Source: Micropruina glycogenica (GTDB lineage Bacteria; Actinomycetota; Actinomycetes; Propionibacteriales; Propionibacteriaceae). From it: a stretch of DNA of 64,000 nucleotides. The stretch is from positions 806,001-870,000 of the forward strand of contig NZ_LT985188.1 of the NCBI RefSeq assembly GCF_900289045.1, read 5' to 3'. Shown here piece by piece: positions 50,818 through 58,870 of this stretch (positions are counted from its first letter, which is position 1; each line of letters begins with the position of its first letter). A program made the position numbers and the translations under genes. Below the pieces are notes generated by a model, which saw only the letters and a program-made list of their open reading frames with translations, was not told the DNA's origin and did no database searches.

Positions 50818-50899
50818 CGAACTCGACCAAGCCAAGAACCTGCTGTTCACATGGCGGCGCACATCCTGGCCGTGGCCTGCCTGGCCGCCGCCGTCCTAA
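50807..50899 (+). CDS. Short frame, possibly frameshifted (30 aa)
   Basis: Overlaps the end of the HTH gene. MTYDELDQAKNLLF looks protein-like, but the rest is Trp/Pro-rich and ends abruptly. In the neighbouring frame from 50851 a good membrane helix (HILAVACLAAAVLTGSLQG) begins, suggesting that a one-base shift separated an original single reading frame. Confidence 0.35.
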   Translation: MTYDELDQAKNLLFTWRRTSWPWPAWPPPS

Positions 50900-50964
50900 C
50901 TGGTTCGCTCCAGGGCGACCAACTGATCAAACCCTCACCCACCCCCAACCGGAAGGAACCGTCC

Positions 50965-51588
50965 ATGATCACCCGTTCCCGAGCCGCCACCGGTGGCCAG
51001 GCACCCGTCCCCGCACCCGTCAACGGCATTGACCGGGTCTCCGCGATCCAGGTCGTGCAACTGGCCTACCTGGCAATGCGCAACCTCGCCCCGGCCAAGA
51101 AGGGCGTACTGATCGCCGCCATCACGACCCTCATCGTCGCCGCCGGTGTCCTGTACGGGATGGGGGAGACGCCGACCGCCACGGTGCTCCTGGTCGGCGT
51201 GCTCGCCGTGTTCCCGGCCGCAGGGATCGTCGGAATCTGGATCAACACCCACCCCGCGAAAGGGTGGGTGCGCGGCATGTTCTCCACCACCGGAACACAG
51301 CTGATCCGCCAGGACGGCGACCGGTGGAACCTCACCGACCACTACGCGTGGGTCCGTGGCCGCGGTGCCGCCCGGCCGTTCCGACGGCAAGCCTTCGCCG
51401 AACTCGCCCGGCAGGCCGACCTGCTCCAGGTCGTCATCACGATGGACACCCGAGTTCAGACGTTACGGGACTACTACCTCGAGGACATGCCCGGCCTTCA
51501 GTTCGACCGGACTAGCACCAACGAGGCCGGCGAAACGGTGTGGCACCTGATCCGCCACCCGCAGCCACCCATTCAGGAGGAACGATGA
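50965..51588 (+). CDS. Membrane protein (207 aa)
   Basis: ATG at 50965 follows GGAAGGA; the frame also extends back to an ATG at 50851, adding an N-terminal hydrophobic helix. Two membrane helices (about 43-62 and 66-88) are followed by a soluble domain (GDRWNLTDHYAWVRGRGAARPF ... LRDYYLEDMPGLQFDRT). Not recognised. Its stop overlaps the start of the damaged gene at 51585. Confidence 0.5.
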   Translation: MITRSRAATGGQAPVPAPVNGIDRVSAIQVVQLAYLAMRNLAPAKKGVLIAAITTLIVAAGVLYGMGETPTATVLLVGVLAVFPAAGIVGIWINTHPAKGWVRGMFSTTGTQLIRQDGDRWNLTDHYAWVRGRGAARPFRRQAFAELARQADLLQVVITMDTRVQTLRDYYLEDMPGLQFDRTSTNEAGETVWHLIRHPQPPIQEER

Positions 51589-51855
51589 AGAGTGATCTCG
51601 ACAGCCTGGTTCGCTACGGCGAACGGGTCCGTGAACAGGCCGACCAGGCGTGCGCCGCCGGCGAAGGACTGGCGCGAGTCGCGAACGGCACCAACGGCCA
51701 TCCCCGCCCCAGTCGCCTACGACCTCCTCGGCAACGTCAAGGTGCTGCTGTGGCACCTGCGGGAGGTCACCGAGTCCCTACCCACCGGAGTGGCCAACTC
51801 GCTCACCGAAAACCGCCTGACCATCTACGACCGGGGACCCCAAGCCAGGCTCGCC
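51585..51855 (+). pseudogene. Frameshifted, 3'-truncated plasmid gene
   Basis: The first 37 codons (MKSDLDSLVRYGERVREQAD ... LARVANGTN) run in one frame; the continuation with native codon use (IPAPVAYDLLGNVKVLLWHLREV ... NRLTIYDRG) is in the +1 frame, so one base change near 51695 broke the gene. After about 51850 the sequence changes character into the end of the minus-strand VOC gene. This marks the left edge of an insertion. Confidence 0.65.
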
Positions 51856-51856
51856 T

Positions 51857-52234
51857 TCAAAGCTTCCGGTCTCGAAACTCGACAAGCCCCACAGTGTTTC
51901 CCTCGGGGTCGCGTATGAACGACTGCCACTCCTCTTGCCCGATCGGGCCGAGGGTATTCGTATCGTGGGTGAAGATACGGTGCGCCGTAGAGAGAATCTC
52001 CAGGTCGCCGACGCGCGCGACCGCCGATTCCAAGTCGTCGACACGGAGATAGAGCAGCGCAGACGGCGCTTCCCGATCAAGGAGCAACCGGACGCCTGCC
52101 AGGTCAAAGAACACGAGCCCCGGTGGATTAAACGCGGCTACAGGGGGCGAGCTGATGAGCGCGGAGTAGAAGGCGGCTGCCCGCTCGAGGTCTTGGACCC
52201 TCTGCGCCACCTGGACAAGGGCCGATCCGGTCAT
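51857..52234 (-). CDS. VOC/glyoxalase-family protein (125 aa)
   Basis: Typical VOC half-barrel: VAQRVQDLERAAAFYSALI, GLVFFDLAGVRLLL, LYLRVDDLESAV, ending FIRDPEGNTVGLVEF. The family binds small molecules or metals in resistance and detoxification enzymes; the substrate cannot be told. It is last of a four-gene minus-strand operon and overlaps the DUF1801 gene by 4 bases. Codon use is less biased than the plasmid genes, consistent with insertion from elsewhere. Confidence 0.8.
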   Translation of the reverse strand: MTGSALVQVAQRVQDLERAAAFYSALISSPPVAAFNPPGLVFFDLAGVRLLLDREAPSALLYLRVDDLESAVARVGDLEILSTAHRIFTHDTNTLGPIGQEEWQSFIRDPEGNTVGLVEFRDRKL

Positions 52235-52635
52235 CTGTCTGCCTCGCGTCCGTCGCGAACGGTTGCGAGCGATCGCTCAAGGATCTCCCTCAGCACATCG
52301 CGATCTACTGCCGACAAGCGGGTGAGGTAGAGGCAGGCGGTGCTCGTGCGATGGGGACCGAGTCGATCGAGCAGATCGGGCCACCTCTCGGCGAATCCCT
52401 CCACCAGGTAGAGCGTGTGCTTGGCGCCGGACGCGAAGGCGATCTCGGGTGCGATGCCCTCGCGCCCGCTGTCGTAGGTGTACTCGTATTGGCCGAAGCC
52501 GACGATCCGATCAGCCCACACCACGGGGGGCCGTTGCGCCACTTCCTCGAAGAGGTCGAGGAGTTCAGCGACCTCTTCGCGTCGCTGGCCTGTGGCGCGA
52601 TCGAGCGCCTCCTCGACCCTGGTGTCGGAGGGCAT
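52231..52635 (-). CDS. DUF1801 protein (134 aa)
   Basis: Contains WADRIVGFGQYEYTYDSGREG and ACLYLTRLSAVDRDVLREIL, diagnostic of DUF1801 (YdhG-like). Family function is not established. The frame is open upstream, but the ATG at 52635 overlaps the stop of the SRPBCC gene (TGATG) and gives a normal N-terminus. Confidence 0.8.
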   Translation of the reverse strand: MPSDTRVEEALDRATGQRREEVAELLDLFEEVAQRPPVVWADRIVGFGQYEYTYDSGREGIAPEIAFASGAKHTLYLVEGFAERWPDLLDRLGPHRTSTACLYLTRLSAVDRDVLREILERSLATVRDGREADR

Positions 52636-53090
52636 CACGATGCGGCCCCGGCTCTGTGCTGCGACTCGACGTACGCCTTGAGGCGGACCAGGTGGTCGCC
52701 GTCTTCTTTCTTCGAGATCGCGGCTACGAGGGGAAGCATCACCCGGCGCAATCCCGTCGCTTCGAGCTCGCATGTCCACTCGATGCGAGTTCCAGCAGCT
52801 TCGGGGTGAAGGCGGTATCGGTAGGTAGCAGTGATGCCCTCCGCCGCGCTGGTGATTGCGAATGTCGACGGTGGGTCAAGGGTGACGATCCGCAGCCGAC
52901 CTGTCGATTCCTTGCCTTTCACGAGACGGGTTTCCTCGATCATGGACCCCTCGGCAAGGGGCTCGTCTGCCACTTTCACGCTCCTCACCACGCCCTCGAC
53001 GTAGTCGACCGATCGAGTGGGATCTGCCAGGACGGCGAACACGTCCAGCGGGGGTCTGTCGATGTGCTCGGTGAACTGAAATCCGATCAT
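52635..53090 (-). CDS. SRPBCC-family protein (151 aa)
   Basis: FQFTEHIDRPPLDVFAVLADPTRSVDYV at the N-terminus and RYRLHPEAAGTRIEWTCELEATGL are typical of polyketide-cyclase/START-like (SRPBCC) lipid- or ligand-binding proteins. Second gene of the four-gene operon; overlaps the AraC gene by ATGA. Confidence 0.8.
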   Translation of the reverse strand: MIGFQFTEHIDRPPLDVFAVLADPTRSVDYVEGVVRSVKVADEPLAEGSMIEETRLVKGKESTGRLRIVTLDPPSTFAITSAAEGITATYRYRLHPEAAGTRIEWTCELEATGLRRVMLPLVAAISKKEDGDHLVRLKAYVESQHRAGAAS

Positions 53091-54049
53091 GGCGCTCCTT
53101 CTGGATGAGTATGTTGTCGGTGCTCAAGAGGGACATAGGCGTGGGTGTCGCTGATGCGGGCAGCGCCGGTGACAGCTTGGTCGACGTGATGAACCTCGAA
53201 GGGTGATTCGCAGCGGAGACGCCACCCTGCTGAGGGCATCCACCGCACGCCGATAGCGGCGAAGGTCTTCGCTATCTGCTCAGAACCGCCCGTATGTCGA
53301 TGCACGACGCACAGCTGAGCCGGCATCGTGCGGTACGTAAAGGGGCGAGGCGGGTCTACCGGACCCGGGATCAACAGTGCGGCGTCGAAACGGATCTGGT
53401 CTTCATCAACGACATAGGGGTCGTCGCGTGTGATCCCTACCAGACGATCAGATTCGTGTGGGATGCCGCTCGCGGTCGCGAATTCGCGCAGCTGCTTCCA
53501 GGGCTCGAGCGAAGGATGTCCGATGCCGAGGCCGCCGTACCCGCGATGCCGCAGCACGAGCAGGTGCCATTCGGGGGTGCGCTCCATCCACACGGGTGAC
53601 GCGTCGAGATCGAAACGTAGAGTGAGCGGCGTTTCCGCCGCGAAACCCTCAAGTGTCTTGCTCTGCTGCGCCACGTCCACATACTCGCGATAGGCCCGCA
53701 CCATCCCCCGGTACTCCGAAGGGCTGAGCTCGAAGCGTCTGACGAAAGCTCGGGTGAAAGTCTCGGGCGTAGCGAACCCGGACTCCAACGCGATGTCCAG
53801 CACCGTATCGCTGCTCACCTTGAGTCGATAGACCGCTCGCTCGAGCCGCAATTTCCGCAGATGCGCCTTCGGGCTCTCGCCCACAACAGCACGAAATATC
53901 CGATGGAAATGATGCGGGGAGAGACCGGCGACCGCCGCGATGTCGGCAAGCGTCACCGGCTCCTCGAGTCGCTCTTCCACCCAGTGGAGCGCTCGACTCA
54001 CGCACTCCTCATGCCGCCGAGTGGTCGACGGGAGTAGAGGTGCAGACAC
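53087..54049 (-). CDS. AraC-type regulator fused to GyrI-like domain (320 aa)
   Basis: N-terminal AraC HTH pair (about 12-112; LADIAAVAGLSPHHFHRIFR and VLDIALESGFATPETFTRAF) is followed by a GyrI-like small-molecule-binding domain (about 165-320; VLRHRGYGG, WQL-type core, HRHTGGSEQI). The layout is that of Rob-type effector-sensing activators. It heads the operon and probably activates it in response to a hydrophobic or cationic compound. Confidence 0.85.
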   Translation of the reverse strand: MSAPLLPSTTRRHEECVSRALHWVEERLEEPVTLADIAAVAGLSPHHFHRIFRAVVGESPKAHLRKLRLERAVYRLKVSSDTVLDIALESGFATPETFTRAFVRRFELSPSEYRGMVRAYREYVDVAQQSKTLEGFAAETPLTLRFDLDASPVWMERTPEWHLLVLRHRGYGGLGIGHPSLEPWKQLREFATASGIPHESDRLVGITRDDPYVVDEDQIRFDAALLIPGPVDPPRPFTYRTMPAQLCVVHRHTGGSEQIAKTFAAIGVRWMPSAGWRLRCESPFEVHHVDQAVTGAARISDTHAYVPLEHRQHTHPEGAP

Positions 54050-54070
54050 GCATCGAATCTACGAGCGAGG

Positions 54071-54348
54071 GTGCTCGACGTCTCGACATTTCTTGCGAAT
54101 CGACTGGGGCACGCCCAAGCCGATAGCACCGAAAGCGACGCCGCCCGCGAGCACCTGGCGTGGGTCCAGGTCTGGGCAGTCCGCGAGAACCAGCACCACG
54201 AGCACCCCAACTGGGCACCCACATGGGACGCGACCAGCGTCGTCTACTACGACGACCTTCGACGACTGGCCGGCTACGAGCCGAGGGAGTGGGAAGCCAA
54301 CAACTGGCCATGGCCCGCAAACCCGTTGGCGAGGCGACCCTCTGGTGA
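54071..54348 (+). pseudogene. Remnant of a plasmid gene, truncated or frameshifted
   Basis: The frame from 54071 encodes AAREHLAWVQVWAVRENQ and TWDATSVVYYDDLRRLAGYE, typical of a plasmid protein, but has no proper start region and runs into the parA frame. A shift near 54305 would instead give MARKPVGEATLW and a stop overlapping the parA GTG (GTGA at 54345). Its 5' end was probably lost at the right edge of the insertion. Confidence 0.45.
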
Positions 54349-54747
54349 GCCGCGTCATCGCCGTACCCACCGCCGCAGGATCGGCCGGCAAAACAACCAC
54401 CCCTGGTCTCCCTGGCCGCCATCCTGGGCGCCCGGGGCCGCAGCGTCCTGGTCGTCGACGGCGACCCCCAAGCCACGGCCACCGAATGGTTCGGCATCGA
54501 CCCCAACGACGTCGAACTCGACACCGGCGCGGTGATGCTCGGCCGGGTCACGCTCGCCGACGCCACCCCCGACACCAACGTGCCCGGCGTCCAACTCGTC
54601 CCCGCAGCGCCCAGCCTCGACGGCGACATGGTCGAGCTGAGCAAGCTGCTCGGCCCCGAGCAACGGCTCAAACGGGCGCTCGCCGACGTCCAGGCGGACG
54701 TCGTGTTCATCGACTGCCCTGGCTCGATCAGCCCCTTCACCATCTAG
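54345..54747 (+). pseudogene. parA: parA, frameshifted and 3'-truncated
   Basis: Starts VSRVIAVPTAAGSAGKTTT, a ParA deviant Walker A. The run ACCACCCCTGG (54396-54406) has one C too many; removing one gives KTTTLVSLAAILGARGRSVL then VVDGDPQATATEWFG in a single frame. The frame continues to VFIDCPGSISPFTI and stops at 54747, losing the last half of the protein, where the serine-recombinase-like gene ends. Plasmid partition through this copy should be inactive unless the shift is an assembly error. Confidence 0.75.
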
Positions 54748-55394
54748 CTGACTGCTGGGTTAGCGACGCGGAACACGGTAGCCCTGCTGACGCCAAAGTG
54801 TTCGCCCAGCTGAAGTCGGGGCATGCCGGCGTCGTACAGCTGCTGCAGCCACACGCTCTGTACCGCATCGACGCGATGGTGCGGCTTCCGCATGTCGGTG
54901 CGCCTGCTGTGTACCCACTCGGCGTCGACCAAGGCTCGCTCGACCAGGTCGACCTGGAACTGGGTGAGCATCTTCAGGACCTGAAGCTGGGGGAGCGTGT
55001 CGAACAACTCGCCACCGACGTTCAGACCGGCACCGCGATCGCCCAGCTGGTCGATCAACTCGGTGATCGCGGCCAGGCTGCGGCCGAGCCGGGTCAGGTT
55101 GGCCACCACGAGGGTGTCACGGACCCGCAGTGCCTGCAGCGCAGCTTGGATGCCGTCATCGCCCGCTCCGCCGGCGGCCGCCTGGTCAAGGTAGATGTTC
55201 TCGGAGTGGACGCCGAGCTGGTTGAGCTCAGCCACTGCTGTGCGTAGATCGGCCGGGTCGAGCAGGGCGCGGGCGTATCCGACCAGCTTCGGCGGTCTGG
55301 TGCGGCACGGCCGCGCGGACGCCTGCTCGCCGGCGGCCAGGGTGTGACCGTGGCCGACCTCGATGGGCGTCGTCGGTGACGTCTCCGGGTACAT
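54744..55394 (-). CDS. Serine-recombinase-like protein lacking the catalytic Ser
   Basis: Resolvase-type domain: KLVGYARALLDPADLRTAVAELNQLGV, RDTLVVANLTRLGRSLAAI, and a C-terminal HTH (RLQLGEHFGVSRATVFRV). Resolvases normally read GYARVSTxxQ, and the Ser after Ala-Arg is the nucleophile; here it is Ala-Leu-Leu. The RLGRS active-site arginines remain. So it may be a DNA-binding regulator or dead enzyme. The ATG at 55394 is my preference; the frame extends to 55499. Its end cuts parA. Confidence 0.65.
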   Translation of the reverse strand: MYPETSPTTPIEVGHGHTLAAGEQASARPCRTRPPKLVGYARALLDPADLRTAVAELNQLGVHSENIYLDQAAAGGAGDDGIQAALQALRVRDTLVVANLTRLGRSLAAITELIDQLGDRGAGLNVGGELFDTLPQLQVLKMLTQFQVDLVERALVDAEWVHSRRTDMRKPHHRVDAVQSVWLQQLYDAGMPRLQLGEHFGVSRATVFRVANPAVS

Positions 55395-55480
55395 CGCAGC
55401 ATCGTGCCCGTGCTCGGCGCCTCCGTGGGTGCTGTCCCAATCCCAGCCGTCAACGGAAACGTCGCTGCTGCACGGTATAG

Positions 55481-55696
55481 ATGACCGGTGTGGAGGCACG
55501 CCGGATCATCCCCAACGGGCAGCATGTGTGGGTGCGCCAAGTTAACGGCAGCGAGGCACCCGGCCTGCTGGTGTCCTGGGTGAACCGCAACGGCACATGG
55601 TGGGGCAGGGTCGCGATGATTGACGACGATGGTGACCCGGCCCTCGCCGATGTCCTGGGTTCGCTACTTCGGCCCGCCAACGATGTACCTGGCTGA
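55481..55696 (+). CDS. Small hypothetical protein (71 aa)
   Basis: Short beta-rich product (RIIPNGQHVWVRQVNGSEAP, LLVSWVNRNGTWWGRVAMID), divergent from the recombinase-like gene. An SH3-like barrel is possible. No good ribosome binding site is seen. Not recognised. Confidence 0.45.
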   Translation: MTGVEARRIIPNGQHVWVRQVNGSEAPGLLVSWVNRNGTWWGRVAMIDDDGDPALADVLGSLLRPANDVPG

Positions 55697-55713
55697 GGAC
55701 GGGGGTTGCTGTG

Positions 55714-56892
55714 CTAGCGGTTGCCCTTGGAGCGGTTGTGCGGCACGCAGAGCATCTCGCAGTTGTCGAGCATCGTTGCTCCGCCCTTGGACCAGGCCGT
55801 GACGTGGTCGGCTTCCATCTCCTTCAGCGCGTAGATGCGTGTCGCGTTGTTGTTGGTGCCGGCGGCACACAGCGGGCAGTTCGACTTGTCCGCGGGCTTG
55901 GCGGCGGCGGTCTGGCGGGCGTAGGCCTCGCGTTTGGTGGCGGCCGAGAAGATGCGCACGTCCAGGAGTTGCGGGTTGGTCTTGCCGGCTAGGACGTACT
56001 CGTAGATTCCGCGCTTGTTGGTGACCGCCAGGTCGCTCAGGAGCGCCTGCACGTCGGCGTCGACGGTGGCCGGGTTGTACGCCTTGTGGTGGTAGGTCCG
56101 ATACAGCCGGTCCCAATCCAGCCCCTGCATCGCCTTGTCCGGGCTGGCGATGAACACCGAGTCGATCCAATCGATCACCGAGGTGAAGTACGTCTGGAGT
56201 TCGGCGATCGAGGTGTCGTGCCGATGCGCGGCCATGTAAGCGTCGATGCTCTGACCGTGCCCGGATGCGACCCAGTCCAAAGCGACCGCCAGCACCTCCT
56301 GGCGGTTCACCACGCCCTTCACGTAAGCCGCCCACTTCTGCTGCAGCGCATTGTTGCTGCGCGAGAACTCGGCCTTGGCCGCGGTGACGAACGGCCCCGA
56401 GTAGATAGCGTTGCGCAGCTCCTGGGCGTTCAGCGGCACACCGACCATGTTGATGGTCTGGAACCACTCCTTGATCTCGGCCTCGACGCCCGCGCACACG
56501 TAGACCAGCAACTCACTGTCGAGGATCAGCTGCTGCTTCTCCACGGGCAGCGAGGAGAAGGTCTGGTGCTTGCCGGCCACCTTGATGGCGAACTTGCCGG
56601 TGACGAACCTGCCGACACTGGTGATCCGCTGCTGACCATCCAGCACCTCAAGCTGAGCGCCGACGTCGCTGTTGGTGTTGACGAAATAGATCAACCCCAA
56701 CGGGTAGCCCTTGAGCAGCGAGTCGATCACCGCGACGTCGTGCTTGCCGTCGCCGTAGATGTAGTGCCGCTGGTACTCCGGCTGGATCACCAGGTCACCG
56801 GCCAGGCCGAACAACCCCTTGCCCTCGAACTCGTTGTAAACGAAACCTGCGAGGACCTTGGCAACGGTGTAGTGCCGAAGCTCGGTCTTCAT
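55714..56892 (-). CDS. DUF262 and HNH nuclease domain protein (392 aa)
   Basis: N-terminal DUF262 domain (GmrSD-like) with [10 protein letters not shown] and the hallmark DGQQR (85-89); the C-terminus has a CPLC pair and [13 protein letters not shown] ... [12 protein letters not shown], an HNH nuclease with the D-H, N and H residues present. DUF262 binds and hydrolyses nucleotides in known GmrSD/BrxU-type restriction enzymes. It overlaps the methyltransferase gene by ATGA, so the two behave as a restriction-modification pair. Confidence 0.85.
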   Translation of the reverse strand: MKTELRHYTVAKVLAGFVYNEFEGKGLFGLAGDLVIQPEYQRHYIYGDGKHDVAVIDSLLKGYPLGLIYFVNTNSDVGAQLEVLDGQQRITSVGRFVTGKFAIKVAGKHQTFSSLPVEKQQLILDSELLVYVCAGVEAEIKEWFQTINMVGVPLNAQELRNAIYSGPFVTAAKAEFSRSNNALQQKWAAYVKGVVNRQEVLAVALDWVASGHGQSIDAYMAAHRHDTSIAELQTYFTSVIDWIDSVFIASPDKAMQGLDWDRLYRTYHHKAYNPATVDADVQALLSDLAVTNKRGIYEYVLAGKTNPQLLDVRIFSAATKREAYARQTAAAKPADKSNCPLCAAGTNNNATRIYALKEMEADHVTAWSKGGATMLDNCEMLCVPHNRSKGNR

Positions 56893-58097
56893 GATTCAGC
56901 CTTCCGTCGGCGGATCATTATGCGCTTGAAAGCAGTTCTGTAGTTCGGTTCGGTGAGGCCGAGCCGACGGTGTCCGTGGCTGTTGGCTCCAGTGCCGCCC
57001 TGGGCGTAGTAGGTGTTGACGAAGTCCTTCCCGAGTGTCTTGACGCCGAGCTGGCGCAGCGCTTCCATGTCGTCGCCATGGGCCAGGATCTGGAACTGAT
57101 CGGGGTTGTACTTGTCCAAGAAAGTGATGGGCACCCCCATGACACCGTCGAAGTCCGACGGGATGGCGTCCACGTAGGGGACCTCGATCGCCTCGGCGAA
57201 GTTGTAGTACCTCTGATACTCGGCACCCCTGACGTCCTTGTGCTTGGAGTACTTCACGTTGTCGGCCATAGTCATCAACACGAGCGGCTCGTGGCGCCGG
57301 CCGTGTTCGATGTTGGTGAACCAGCACGAGTTCCCGAGCCGGGTGAAGTCATGCACGTCGGTTGACGGGTATCCCAATCGTGCAGCCTTCGACCGATCAG
57401 CCTCGGCGATGTCCGTGCCCTTGGGCACACCGAACACCATGTCGGTGTTGTTGGCTGTGGCGCCTTTCCAGAGTTGGTTGCCCTTGATCAACGGGAAGAC
57501 TTCGACGTAGGTGGTGGCATTGTTGCTGCCGATGATCGAAAACGTCTTGTTCCCTGCGACAACCCAGGTTATGAACTGACGCCAGAGGCTGAACGGCGGG
57601 TTGGTAACAACGATGTCCGCCTCATCACGCAAGGCAGTCACCTCGGCGCTGCGGAAGTCGCCGTCGCCCTTCAGGTACTCCCACTGCAGGTCGTCTATGT
57701 TGACCACCCCGTCGCCATTGATGTCGTGGGCCTCCAGTACGAACTTCTTGCCGTTGCTGCGGGTCTTGGTGGCATCGAAGCCCGCGCTGCGAGTCTCGAA
57801 CAGGCTGGGCTGATAGTCGAGTTCGAGTTCGTTGCCTGGGGCGTAGGCCGGGTTGCTGTCCGGTGCGTACGAGGTAGAGATCAACTTCCTCAGGCCGAAG
57901 TCAACGAAGTGCAGGGCGAAGAACTTGGCGAAGTTCGACCATTCGGGATCATCGCACGGCATCAGCACGACCTTGTCGCGAAACACGTCGGGGTCGTACT
58001 CGAGGTAGGCGTTCATCTCTCGCTCGATGTCGGCCCACTGCGTGTAGAACTCGTCCTGCTTAGCGCGCTTCGCCGCAACAAGGTTGGTGTTCGCCAT
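56889..58097 (-). CDS. EcoRI-family adenine methyltransferase (402 aa)
   Basis: Matches the M.EcoRI-like family: [20 protein letters not shown] at the start, [23 protein letters not shown] motif IV (166-170), LYCD-type lengths, and [14 protein letters not shown]. Residues 125-137 read [13 protein letters not shown], an EF-hand/dockerin-like calcium loop inserted before GDGDFRS. It should methylate adenine in the site cut by the partner. A strong AAAGGAGG lies before the ATG. First gene of the pair. Confidence 0.85.
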   Translation of the reverse strand: MANTNLVAAKRAKQDEFYTQWADIEREMNAYLEYDPDVFRDKVVLMPCDDPEWSNFAKFFALHFVDFGLRKLISTSYAPDSNPAYAPGNELELDYQPSLFETRSAGFDATKTRSNGKKFVLEAHDINGDGVVNIDDLQWEYLKGDGDFRSAEVTALRDEADIVVTNPPFSLWRQFITWVVAGNKTFSIIGSNNATTYVEVFPLIKGNQLWKGATANNTDMVFGVPKGTDIAEADRSKAARLGYPSTDVHDFTRLGNSCWFTNIEHGRRHEPLVLMTMADNVKYSKHKDVRGAEYQRYYNFAEAIEVPYVDAIPSDFDGVMGVPITFLDKYNPDQFQILAHGDDMEALRQLGVKTLGKDFVNTYYAQGGTGANSHGHRRLGLTEPNYRTAFKRIMIRRRKAES

Positions 58098-58521
58098 CTT
58101 GCAGGTGGCCTCCTTTGCTGTAACGGTCGGGCGTCCCGATCACGCTACCGGTTCTCGCTGACCTTCAGCTCGCGGTGGGGGTGTGCTCGGGTCTTGGTCG
58201 CCGCGGGACGGGTTCCCTACCACCCGTGAGCAGTGGTGCTGCTTCAACAAAGATCGCGAACTTGCTGAATCGCGTAACCCAAGCCCGGCCCACCCCGGCG
58301 CCAAACGCGCCCTCGCGGAGATCTTCACCGCCGAACACCTCAGCCACGCCAAGGCCGCCCGCGGCCCAGTAGGCAGCAAAACTACAGGCCCTTGCGGCCT
58401 AAGGGATCGACAAACGCGACACGGCGGAGGCATGGCAATCCGGGGTGTGTGAGTCCCAACGCAATCTGGCCGTGTTCTATCAGTGTTATTTGGCCGGTGA
58501 GAGCGGGTCTACTGAGGACGG
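58098..58521. other. Intergenic region with transposase remnant
   Basis: About 420 bases between two minus-strand operons. It holds the promoter side of the restriction-modification pair (right of 58097) and a degraded IS256 transposase piece (58222-58360). A small hairpin AGGCC-CTTGC-GGCCT lies near 58390. Nothing else seen. Confidence 0.5.
58222..58360 (+). pseudogene. Remnant of an IS256-family transposase
   Basis: Correcting three single-base insertions (near 58251, 58268 and 58276), the frame reads TREQWCCFNKIANLLNRVPK then PAHPGAKRALAEIFTAEHLSHAKAA, which corresponds to the conserved REQRCW.HK.ANVLN.LPKS..PGAKKALAEI block of IS256 (mutator) transposases. Only about 46 codons remain and no terminal repeats were found, so this is an old fragment. 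Confidence 0.7.
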
Positions 58522-58848
58522 TCAGGACCGGACCAGTCGGGCGATGGCTTGGGAGGCTTCGTTGATCTTGGCGTCGGCTTCGGGTCCGCCGTGGCGGGCG
58601 GCGTCGACGACGCAGTGGCGGAGGTGGTCGTCGAGCAGGCCGAGCGCGACGCCTTCGAGGGCGGCGGTGAGCGCGGAGATCTGGGTGAGGATGTCGATGC
58701 AGTATTGCTCTTCCTCGACCATGCGGTGGATGCCGCGGGCCTGTCCCTCGATCCGTTTGAGCCGAGCCAGGTAGCGGTTCTTCTCGCTGATGTAGCCGTG
58801 CTGCGGGTCGGCCGCCTCGGCGGCGGGTGCGGCGTGGTCGGTGGTCAT
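58522..58848 (-). CDS. csoR: CsoR-type copper repressor (108 aa)
   Basis: All-helical metal-sensing repressor. The Cu(I) ligands C50, H75 and C79 have exactly the spacing of CsoR (Cys-25-His-4-Cys), in EQYCIDIL and DHLRHCVVDA. Copper binding releases it from DNA and induces efflux. It is the last gene of the operon, 22 bases after copB, so it probably autoregulates. Confidence 0.9.
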   Translation of the reverse strand: MTTDHAAPAAEAADPQHGYISEKNRYLARLKRIEGQARGIHRMVEEEQYCIDILTQISALTAALEGVALGLLDDHLRHCVVDAARHGGPEADAKINEASQAIARLVRS

Positions 58849-58870
58849 GGTCGATCTCGTTTCTGCGGTG

